64,000 bases of DNA from Podocnemis expansa (taxonomy: Eukaryota; Chordata; Testudines; Podocnemididae). The position numbers and the translations under genes are program-made. Shown one piece after another: positions 55,204 to 64,000 of this stretch. The notes under the pieces are model-generated. The model was not told the origin of the DNA, made no database searches, and was given only the letters and a program-made list of their open reading frames with translations. The stretch is taken from the NCBI GenBank assembly GCA_007922195.1, contig ML682003.1:6555495-6619494 (forward strand), given 5' to 3'. Each line of letters begins with the position of its first letter. The first letter of the stretch is position 1.

Positions 55204-58200
55204 GGTGTAACGATACATTGCAACGCAGTAAAGTCAAACATGAAACTGGCCCGCGCAGAGGCTAGAACAAGGCAGCACCTTCTCCCCTCCCTGCCAGGCG
55301 AGCTCTGGAAGCAGTGAGGGGACGGCAACTATGCCCTCCCTGCTGCAAGGCCAGCTGTGCACCAACTGGCCCAGATGGTGACAGCAGGCAAAGGCAGGTG
55401 CGGGAATGCCAGGGGCTTGATAGCTGGGCTGGGAGCTGCTCCACGGCTCCTGGCCAGGGCCCATTGGCTCAGAGTTACATTGTGGGACCTACCAGCCCTC
55501 TGCCTGGCCCCAGTGCAGAGAGCCACCAAGGCCACACCCAGCACACATATCCAAGAGCTGCTAGAGCCATCACCCAGCTGTGAGGGCCTCAGCCCTTCAC
55601 CCCCACAGCAACTCCAGCATGGCTCAGGCAAGCATGGATCCCTGCCGGCAACCGCCAAATGCTGCGAGTGCTGGCCAGAGCACAGCCAAGGGTGGGCAAT
55701 GCACACAGGCTCCCTGTTCAAGGCAGAGGACACAGCCATGGCTCCCAGTACAAGGAAGAGCAGCTTCCTTCGGTTAGGCTGGGTAAAACAGGGCACTTGG
55801 ACCTTCTGTAGTTCACCCCTGGAAAGCAAGGCCCAGCTGCTCCTGGGCAAGCCAACCCCAGGAGCGCCCCAAGGCTCAGTGAGACAGATGGTTCCTGCCA
55901 AGAGAGCTCCTAACAGTGATGGACAGGCACCTGCTGGCCCTCAAAGTCCTGAGCTGGGCAGATGTGATGCGCAGGCGTGCGAGCTGGCTCCAGAGCAAAT
56001 GCCCATGGGGGACGGCTGAAGGTATGATGCCAACAGCCAAGGGGCAGCTCTGGGGATAGGTGGCTTTCCCCACAGAGCTCTAGCTATGGGGAAAGCTCTG
56101 GCTCAGCCCCAGAGCCCGGAGGTGCCAACTCTGTTTCTGGGGCAAATTCCAACAGTGAAGGAGACTGGGTAAGACAAGTGGACAAGCTCTGCTGGATGAT
56201 GCTGGTGCAAGGGCTGGTGGCAGAGCCAGGTCCCGCTTCAGCTCCCTCCACAGGCCTGCGGCTGGCAGGAGAGCCCCAATCCACAGGCAAGTTCCCAAAG
56301 TCATCTCTGGCTGGCTGAGTGCTAAAAGCCCTGACTATGCTTGGCCACCCTGGCCCAACTCCACCTTGTTCCTGCAGCAGTGAAGTTGGGCCCAGACCAA
56401 TTTGCCAGCATCTCTCCTGGGGACCAGCAGCTGGCCTGGTGCAACTCCCAGGGGTGTGGGGAGCGAGAAGAGACAGGAGAGGTAGGGAGCTGGGCCCAGT
56501 GCTGTGCTTACAAAGAGACACTGGCACAGCATAAACTCCTCCGAGGGTGGGACTGAGCATGGCCTGGGTGCAGCAAACTGCAGGAATGTGGCTCTGGGGC
56601 CAAGGCAGAGGATGCCATTAAACCAGCACTAGCCATTCCCATCACAGCTGAGCTCACAGCGCATGCCACACGCAGCTGGTGAAAACAGCTTTCCGGGGAG
56701 CAGAGCAGGCTCCTGGCCGCCAGCCCCCGCTCCTCTCATCCAGCTGATGCCCAAAGTCATCCATGGTTACAAACAAAAACCAGCTGCCCAGCCAGTCCTC
56801 CCACCCCAGCCTGCTCGGTTGTGCAGGGGCAGCGTAGGAGCTATGCTCAGCCCGAGTAGAGAGTGGCTACTGCAGTGCTGGGGAAGAGCAAACCAAGCCT
56901 GTGAAAAGAGCGGGAGCCAAGGGTCACCCCAAAACAAGTGGGCTCTTCTTCTGGGAGCAGGCTGGGGAGGGGGGGGGGACTACCAGCAGTTCCAGAAGAA
57001 GAGATCCAGGCCAGCGGTGGGGCGTGATGATGCCCCGCCCTGCCCCTCTGGGTGGACGGAGTTTGCCATGTGGCTATCTGTAACGGGAAGTGCCATGGAG
57101 CAGCCTGCCCTGCTTTGGAGGTGGCAGGCGCAGGATGGGCAGTGCAGCCAGCAGATCAGTTCCTAAAGTGCATTGAAGCATCTCAAAGACCCTGCACAAG
57201 CGTCCAGCAAGTCGGAGTCCGGCCGGCAGAGAGCGCGGCCTTTGCTGACAAACCGCACAGCATGCAGTGGTCAGGGGCAGGCGCTGGGGATGTGCCGGAG
57301 CCCCCAGTGCTGAAGAACAGAGCAACGAGGCACAGTCTGTGCATGAGGCAATTCACATAACATCCAGGACTGGCCCAGCCTTGCTGCTGATGGCCTGGAG
57401 ACTGGAAGCCTGGCTCAGCAGGGCTGAGTCCTTGGAGCTCTTCTGGACACTCACATGCAGATAACCTGCACCCTGAAAACAAACACAGCTGTCACAGCTC
57501 TGGCAGCCGCCCCGAGCCCACCAACAGGATTTGGGGTGCATGGCTGGCTGCTGCTCTGAGCTACACCCGCCCTGGGGCTACATGGGCATATGCCAGCATT
57601 TGTCATACAGCTTCACATCCCTCTCGGGAGGGGTGACAGCTTGACTAGCTTCTATTCAGCAGGGCCAGGCCTGGTGCCCCCAGGGCAGGAAGCATTGCTC
57701 CCATCACTACAGATGGGCTGGAGAGTCATGGATAGGACCACGCTCGACAGGCAGGGGACAGACAGGGGGGCTCACTCTGCCCTGCCCTCCCAGGAGATCT
57801 CCCACACCTGTCCTCGATGCTGCTGCTTTCCTTGTCATAGGCATCCATGCCCCTCTCCTGGTCGTCTTCACCAAGATCCATGTCCAGCTCATTCCCAGCC
57901 TCTGAGCGAGGGTACGTGGAGCCACTGGAGAAACAAAGGCAGCCGTGAGCACCAGCCCGCTCTCCATGACTCAAGCACAGTCCCCCCTATGTTGGTCTCC
58001 TGCCAGGAACTCTGCCTGCGCTGAGCTAGGGCTCCCAGTGTGGCTGAGCAGCAGCCACAGAGTCACAGAAATTGGAAGGGACCATGAGAGTCATCGAGTC
58101 CAGTCCCCTGCACTCATGGGGACCAAGGACCCTCTTAAACCATCCCCAACAGGTGCCTGTCTAACCTGCTCTTAAAAACTTCCAGTGATGGAGAGTCCAC

Positions 58201-61200
58201 AACCTGTGAGTCAACTTACACCAGTGGTTAATCACCCTGACAGTTAGGAATTATTTCCTAATGCCCAACCTAAACCTCCCTTGCTGTAATATAAGCCCAT
58301 TGCTTCTTATCCTATCATCGGCAGTTAAGGAGAACAGTTTTAACTCCCTCCTCCTTGTTACAACCTCTTAGGTATTTGAACACTGTTATCACATCCCCTC
58401 TCAGTCTCCTCTTTTCCACACTAAACAAACTCAGCTCTTACAATCTTCCCTCAAAAGTCAAGGGTTCCAGACCTCTAATGATTCAAGCTGCTTTTCTCTG
58501 GACTTTCTCCAGTGTGTCCACATCTTTCCTGAAATGAGGCACTCAGGACTGGACAAAATACCCCAGTTGAGGCCTAACTGGTGTGGAGTAGAGAGGAAGA
58601 ATTACTTCTCTTGTCTTATTTACAATACTCCTGTGAATACATCCCAGAATGGTGTTTGCTTTTTTGCAACAGCATTAGTACACTGTTGACTCATATTTAG
58701 CTTGTGGTCCACTGTGATACCCAGATCTCTTTCCACAGTACTCCTTCCTCAGCAGTTATTGCTCATTTTGCATGGGTGCAATGGATTGTTCTTTCCTAAG
58801 TGGAGTATTTTGCACATCTTTATTGAATTTCATTCTGTTTACCTCAGACCATTTCACCTCCCATCGGGGAGGAAGGGCTGCTTCCAAGAACCCTCACTGT
58901 GGGAAGCAGAGCGAGGGCCAGGGTGCCAGGAGGCTGTGGCTCCCATTCAGTTGGTCTGTCAGTGCAGATGTGAAGCCCTCTCTGTGGGCAGATGGAGTGG
59001 CCTGAGTGCTCTGGCAAAGCCCTGGCTGGGTGCGGGCACAGCTGGGGATCTGGGTTGAAGAGGCTCTGACTGCTTTCAGACAGGTAACCCTTCCTGCAAG
59101 TCCATTTCCTGACCTGATGGAGCGGCAGGTGAAGAACACAATCCTCTTCAGCCTCTTGTTGTAGAAGAAGTAGTTGAAGGACCACAGGCTGCCCTCCTCA
59201 CCAAAGGGGTCTGAGTCCAGGTCTGGGTTGTAGCTGGGAGACCAAGGGGGAAAGGTAAGAAATGCCCTGCCTAGGGTTCCCAGCGCCAAGGCAGGGGCTC
59301 CCCACCCTCAGCCCAGGCACTCTGCTTGCCCTGGGGGAAGGGCCCTGGCCTGACAGCAGAACTACCCCCAGTCCCCGTGGTTGAAGAACAGCATAAATGG
59401 TAAGGACCCTGCTGCCTCCCCAGCACAACTGTCAAGGCGGAGGAACGCCAGGCTCCATGTGCAGGCAGAAATGAGACAGGCTGCTAGTCCACAGTGCTGG
59501 CAACTCCAGCAGAGCCTGGTGTGACGCAGTCAGCTACGTCAGCAGCGAGTTCACAGTGCGCCCAGGGAAGGCTGCCCTGAGTGTCAATTGGCCACTTCTA
59601 TCTGCCATGGCAAAGGCCTGCTGCTAGCCTTATCAGCAGCACATTCCCCAGTTCTACCACCAGCCGTGCTCCACTGGGCTGCAAACTTGAGGAGAAGACC
59701 CTGCTCTTTGCTCCTCAGTGGCATATGGCACAGGGCGCAGTCGCTCTGAGGTATGGGACTGCCCTGTGCAAAGCAGGCAGGCAGAAGAGACCTGTAGATG
59801 TCACACTCCGAGAGACAGATTTCTTCATCCACGGCATCCCACAAGTGAGGCTTCAGGGCTTTGAAGTCCTCCCGAACAGCAGAGAACAGGCTACAATTCA
59901 CAGCGTTCACCACCTGGAGGAGACCGAGATGAGTCACAACAGGAGTGGCCAGCCCCTTCCCATAGTACCCCTCTGCCTCCATGCAGGGCTGTAACTAGGC
60001 CAGGATAAGCAGGACAAAGCCCCAGGCACTGGATCTTAGAGGGTGCAGGAGATAGATCCAGCTCCTTGACATCCCCGAGGATCAATTCCTTGTGCCCTCT
60101 GAAATGTGGTGCCGGGGGCTTCCAGCACCATTGCAGCTTCCAGCTCCTCCTGGGGCTCACCACTGCCTTCCAGTGGCAGCTGTGGATGGAGCCAGTTTCC
60201 TGCTGCCCCACAGGCGATGAGGAGCCAGATCTGACCCCAGCCACTGCTGGAAGGCAGCTGGGGCTGGATCTGGCTCCCCACTGCCTTTCTGCGGCGGGTG
60301 GGGAAGGATGGGGCCTCAGGCGTCAGAACAGACAGTTACTGCCCTGCCTCAACGGGAGAGGAAAGCTGGGCTGTGTGTCATGCCTGGGACAGGGCCCAAC
60401 TCCTCTGCCCTGAGGATGCAAGACAGGTGAGTTTGGAAATCTGGCAGGCTTGCTGGTCTGGGTAGGAGTCATTGCTTGCCAGAAGACATGCCAGAAGCAA
60501 TAAACAGACACAACTTAGACAAGGCCCTCAGTGGGTCACACAACCCATTCACTGACAGGCATGCTGCCTCCAGGAAACCCCAGGGATGGGCGGAGAATGG
60601 GAGCTCAGCCTGGAACAGAAGATGCTGACCAGTGGGTGCTCCTGCATTAGATGCATGGGGCAGTGGGGAGAAGCAGGTAGAAAGGCAGAAATGTGCCATG
60701 GGGCAAAGAAGGCAAGATGATGGTGGCTGGACCTTCCACAGGATCCACAGTAACCAACTCACCAATTCAAATGACTTTGCAGCTGTGCGTGGCTACCCTG
60801 AAGCTGCCTGGGAAGAAGCTGTGGCCCGGCTGAGACAGGATGCCTCGCTCTCCATCCCAGCAGGGCTCTGGCCACCCCCTGCTCAGTCAGGATGGTGCCC
60901 TGCCCACTCCTCAGTGTGGAGCATGGAGAGCTGGGCACATGAGGCAGGGGAACCCACACCACATGCTCTCAGAACGTGTAACAATGGTCAAACCCAGCCC
61001 CCACTTATATCAAAGAGCACTCTTCCCCCCACTCCCCAAACCCCAGGGGAAGTCAAACCCCTCCTGCAGGCACTGTGTCCCCACCCCAAAGGAGAGTGTG
61101 AGATGCCATAGAGCCTAGCCAGGCTTGTGGGAGAATGGCCTGCAGCCCCCCTCCCAGAGGGTGGGCATTAGAAACTTAAAGCCCCTGGCCTGGTCCAAGG

Positions 61201-62139
61201 GAAGGACTTGAATGTACAGAGATCCCCAGCCAAGCCAACCTCTGCAGCAAAGGGCACTTGGACCCCAGCCACCATGGAGCACTAGATGCGGTGCAAGGTT
61301 TGAGGGAGCCGGCCGCACAGGCACTTCCAGCCCGTACCCAGTTGAGGCTGGGCTCCCTGCTGAATTCGTGGCTCTTGGCAGCACTGAAGTCGTAGTCAGG
61401 CCGGAAGGACTCGTTGAGTGTGGCGATCAGGTAGAAGAGGGTCTTGCGGCTGCACTTGTCACTCAGGGGCCCCTCCTCGTCGCCACTCTGACTCTTGCTG
61501 AGCCTGTATGCATAATACAGCTAGGTGGGCGGCTGCTACCTGCAGGGACTCTTCATTGGCTTCAACCCTGGACCATTACCAGAATCCAGCAAACAAGGCC
61601 ATTCATGCAGGGATCAGACACCCACCCCCTGCCCTCCCGTGATGGACTGATTAGCGGGGATGCATCAGACAGCCCTAGCCAAATGTACACGCACACACAC
61701 TGATCCAGGGCCAGCTAGTGTGCGCTCATCCAAGGTCATACTGCCACCCTAGGTTCAGGCTGCATGGAGAAATGCCCTGGGAGCTCCCCAATCCCAGCAC
61801 GCAATGCTGCAGCTCACCTCCAAGGCTCAGGATCAGAGAGCACTGACCCACAGGCTCCCTGACCACACTGGGATGGGGCCAACTCAGCCCCAATGCATGG
61901 GGCATCCTGGGGCCACTCCACCCTTCCTGCAGTCAGCTCTTACTGCAGCCCATTGCCGCCTCTTTCGTAGGGCCCAGGGGTCCCAGTATCCCAGTGGAGG
62001 GCTGGCATACCTGCTGGGGCTGATTCCCGTGGTCTGGGGAGGTGACAGGGCTTCGAGAACATGGGGCTGGCCCTCCTGGCAGAACTGCTTGAACATGTGC
62101 TTGTCATCACCAGCCATCTTACAGGAGTAACTCTCAATC
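55204..62139 (-). CDS. MAF1: MAF1, repressor of RNA polymerase III transcription (5' exon not in view)
   Basis: MAF1 binds RNA polymerase III and blocks its recruitment to promoters. It is controlled by mTORC1 phosphorylation and shuttles between cytoplasm and nucleus. Six exons encode the protein from about residue 29 to the stop, and nearly every residue matches the vertebrate family: [75 protein letters not shown]. The three serines phosphorylated in human MAF1 (S60, S68, S75; contexts ALSPPQ, ISPSR, LSKSQ) are all present. The acidic tail is shorter and differs ([22 protein letters not shown], then VQVICM) from the human poly-Glu tail. The exon with the initiator Met (MKLLENSS in vertebrates) was not found up to 64,000. 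The interval includes introns and the long 3' UTR. Confidence 0.97.
57451..57472 (-). CDS. MAF1: MAF1 last coding exon (VQVICM, stop)
   Basis: Acceptor TTGTTTTCAG then G GTG CAG GTT ATC TGC ATG TGA. It encodes the short C-terminal VQVICM (VPVICI in human) and the stop TGA at 57,451-57,453. Too short to be noticed as an ORF. Confidence 0.9.
57808..57924 (-). CDS. MAF1: MAF1 exon encoding the acidic tail
   Basis: 117 bp. [20 protein letters not shown], then [19 protein letters not shown]. The tail is acidic but less Glu-rich than in human MAF1. Splice sites are TTCTCCAG and CAG|GTGTGG. Confidence 0.93.
58055..58860 (-). mobile_element. CR1 LINE fragment in a MAF1 intron
   Basis: GAGTCACAGAAATTGGAAGGG, ATCGAGTCCAGTCCCCTG, TAATGCCCAACCTAAACCTCC and CCCAGTTGAGGCCTAACTGG are the antisense 3' UTR and ORF2 end of CR1. 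About 800 bp, between the YNPDLD exon and the acidic-tail exon, in the gene's orientation. Confidence 0.88.
59114..59233 (-). CDS. MAF1: MAF1 exon encoding YNPDLDSD...CRSI
   Basis: 120 bp. [20 protein letters not shown], then [13 protein letters not shown]. Splice sites are CTCCCAG and CAG|GTCAGG. Confidence 0.97.
59792..59913 (-). CDS. MAF1: MAF1 exon encoding VVNAVNC...ECDIY
   Basis: 122 bp. [18 protein letters not shown], then [17 protein letters not shown]. Splice sites are CCTCCAG and CAG|GTCTCT. Part of the conserved globular fold. Confidence 0.97.
61338..61503 (-). CDS. MAF1: MAF1 exon encoding LSKSQ...SLNW
   Basis: 166 bp, AG acceptor after CATACAG, donor TGG|GTACGG. Carries the S75-equivalent, the acidic linker [12 protein letters not shown] and [20 protein letters not shown]. 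Confidence 0.96.
62011..62139 (-). CDS. MAF1: MAF1 exon encoding IESYSCK...ISPSR
   Basis: 129 bp. Acceptor CTCTGCAG|GATTGAG and donor CAG|GTATGC. Enters with one base completing an Arg codon, as in vertebrate MAF1, so an upstream exon ending ...HIIGR must exist. Contains the nuclear-cytoplasmic control serines at positions equivalent to 60 and 68. Confidence 0.96.
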
Positions 62140-62640
62140 CTGCAGAGACAACAGCATGTGAGGCCCTCTGGGGAACAGCACAATGTGGTGCTAGGCCCAG
62201 GCCTGTTCCTCAGAGCCAGCGTGACGAGATAGAGGCAGAGCAGCAAGCCAGATGCCCAGACCCAGCAGAAAGAGAGAGTGTGTGCTCGGCCATCACAGTG
62301 CTGGCACTGAAGGGTGGGAGCTGAAGCACACCCAGCACAGACACAACAGTTTTGGAACCCCCCCAGCATTCCCCATCGGGCCATCCTGGTGCCACCCGGA
62401 GCAACAGGGGCTGCTGCTGCTTTGGAGACCAGCATGCACTAGAGAACCAGCCATAGGGCAAGGAGCCTGCACCACGGACAGGGGTGGTATTACAGGGAGG
62501 CCAAACAGGACCCAGAAAGTGTCCATGAACTCTGACCAGGAACTTGCTCATGTGCTGTTCAACAGCACCTCACTAAGGGCAGAAAGGCAGGAAACCTAGC
62601 TGATCACTGCAGCTCCCTGACAGACTTTATTTCTGCCCAC
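62140..62640. other. MAF1 intron upstream of the IESYSCK exon, no exon found
   Basis: Searched in antisense for the initiator exon (MKLLENSSFEAINSQL and HIIGR). No match. No repeat recognised in this part. Confidence 0.5.
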
Positions 62641-62679
62641 CACGGGACCTCACAGCTGCCAGGGAGGCTCAGACAGCTA

Positions 62680-64000
62680 GTGCTGGAAATGGTTTGACGA
62701 CCCAGGTGGTGCTATGTGGAACATAGGAGACCATCTATAATGTTACTGAAAAATCCCAATGATCTTATGCAATGTGCCTGGGACCCCTGCAAAGGTTAGT
62801 GTTTGCTAAGCATGAGGAGATGGTTTATCTGTATTATCAGTGTGCGTTCTGAGTTCAAACTATGGCTATGCTATGTTTCTGGGTGAACAGAGAGCACAAA
62901 GTCTGTTTAATGGTTCATCAAGGAAACCCACGAACACAATGAACCCACATGAAAGAAACCAGAGGCTGTAGTAACTGAGTCACCAGCACATGCAAGAATA
63001 TGCCCAGGGGCAGGGCTAGATCAACAGAGGGGCTGTAGGGGTTGAAGCATCAGCCCCTCAGGCTCCTGCATGATCCAGCCACAGCTGCCCTGCTTAGCCT
63101 AGTCCAGCAGGAGCAGAGCTTGGGGTATGTGCTGGGAGGTGGGGTTGGGGCAGGGACCTGGGGCCAGGCTCTGCAGCACTCTCATCCCACCCCTGAACCA
63201 GCCGTTCTGCCCATGAGGGCAGGTCAGGCCAGCACGTTTGCTCCACTCCAGGGGGTACAGCTGGATGGCACATGGTGTGGCCTTCAGCATGGCCTTCTAG
63301 GTCCTGTGGCCCTGGAGCACCACACCACTCATAGGTTGACCCCCCCACGTCTGGAGAGGGGGGTAGAGCAGCTGGACCAGGGATAGAGCAGGAGCACCAC
63401 AGAGAGCAGCTTCTGGCCCCAGAGTCCCCCTCAATGGTGGGCCACCTGCAGACCACCAGAATGGGGGCCATGGCCCCAGGCAGGGTCCTCCCTCACCCCA
63501 GTGGACAGCCCAGGGCTCTTTAATCCAGCCTGGCCCAGGGACAGTGGCCCCTGAGGCTTTTCCAGGCCCTGGGTTGTGTGGTGCTCTTTGGGACAGAAAA
63601 AGCATAAAACTCGTGGTAGAAACTATAAAATACAGCTGCACCTTCTCCCTTTTTCTTCACAGCTGCTTCCTACCTCTAGATCCACACATCTGCAACTGAT
63701 GCTGTGAAACAAAGGACGGGGTGTAACTAGAGGGATGGTCCAGAGTTCTGCTGAAAACCTTACAGTCATTTTTCTGTCTCTGATTGCTTTAATTGTGAGC
63801 TTCTCTCTCCTCATTGGTTTCTCTGCTGCCTAACAAACCTTTAGTGTGGTGATAAAAGGATTGACTTTTATTGGTGTGATAATGTGGCTGACCCTTTGGG
63901 GATCAGGAGAACCCTTCGGGGAAGGGAAACAGAGTTTTAATAACTTAACACTTTATTGGACTTAGCTGCTGATTGGGAGTCAGACACCAAATTGCAAGAG
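62680..64000 (+). mobile_element. Diverged relative of the TGTGATGC LTR, running off the window
   Basis: CTATAATGTTACTG...ATCTTATGCAATG at the start, then AAGGAAACCCACGAAC, and near the end AACAAACCTTTAGTGTGGTG, then AATGTGGCTGACCCTTTGGGG and ATCAGGAGAACCC, are in the order of copies A-C at lower similarity. Between them (63.0-63.6 kb) lies unassigned GC-rich sequence. The element continues past 64,000. Confidence 0.6.

Noticed and set aside
1..64000. CRISPR array, operon or plasmid-type features
   Set aside because: Spliced vertebrate genes and eukaryotic transposons throughout. The tandem repeats present are minisatellites without the regular repeat-spacer pattern.

Overview
The window looks like a stretch of nuclear genome from a non-avian reptile, most likely a turtle. 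The evidence is two spliced vertebrate genes in the conserved order MAF1 then WDR97, both on the minus strand, lying in a dense bed of CR1 LINEs with (ATTCTATG)n tails, DIRS-type and Penelope-type retrotransposons, hAT transposons with 8-bp target duplications, and LTR elements. This repeat mix is typical of turtles and other non-avian sauropsids. The clade is an inference from repeat content and synteny only. Nothing prokaryotic, no CRISPR array and no intact RNA gene was seen.

Layout from high to low coordinates, which is the direction of transcription. (1) MAF1, repressor of RNA polymerase III, occupies about 62.14-55.2 kb. Six coding exons are readable from the 'IESYSCK' exon to the stop codon, followed by a long 3' UTR. 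The exon with the start codon was not found before the window edge. (2) 55.2-53.4 kb is spacer, ending in a GC/CpG-rich probable promoter. (3) WDR97, a large WD40-repeat protein, starts at 52,908. I could chain 19 exons in consistent splice phase down to 15,811 (3,597 coding bases, 1,199 codons, no stop reached). The first half carries WD repeats. The second half is non-WD and contains four tandem copies of one symmetric 156-bp exon, plus related or same-length exons. The introns are enlarged by transposons. (4) 15.8-14.1 kb has no exon I can defend. (5) 14.1 kb to 1 is a pile of four or five partial DIRS-family retrotransposons with nested hAT and CR1 insertions.

The most unusual signal is the repeated WDR97 module. 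A roughly 1.3-kb unit (intron + 156-bp phase 0-0 exon + intron) is present at 17, 18.6/22.5/25.9, 28 and 31.8 kb. Every copy keeps an open frame and splice sites, so the predicted protein gains a 52-residue repeat array. A 144-bp piece of the intron of one unit (16,945-17,088) recurs in inverted orientation, with 9 mismatches and no gaps, inside ORF1 of a DIRS element at 11,206-11,349. Several transposon copies (12.0-13.5, 29.2-29.6, 43.9-44.6, 46.9-48.1 kb) have clean 8-bp target duplications, and some carry internally expanded minisatellites. These minisatellites account for most of the long spurious ORFs.
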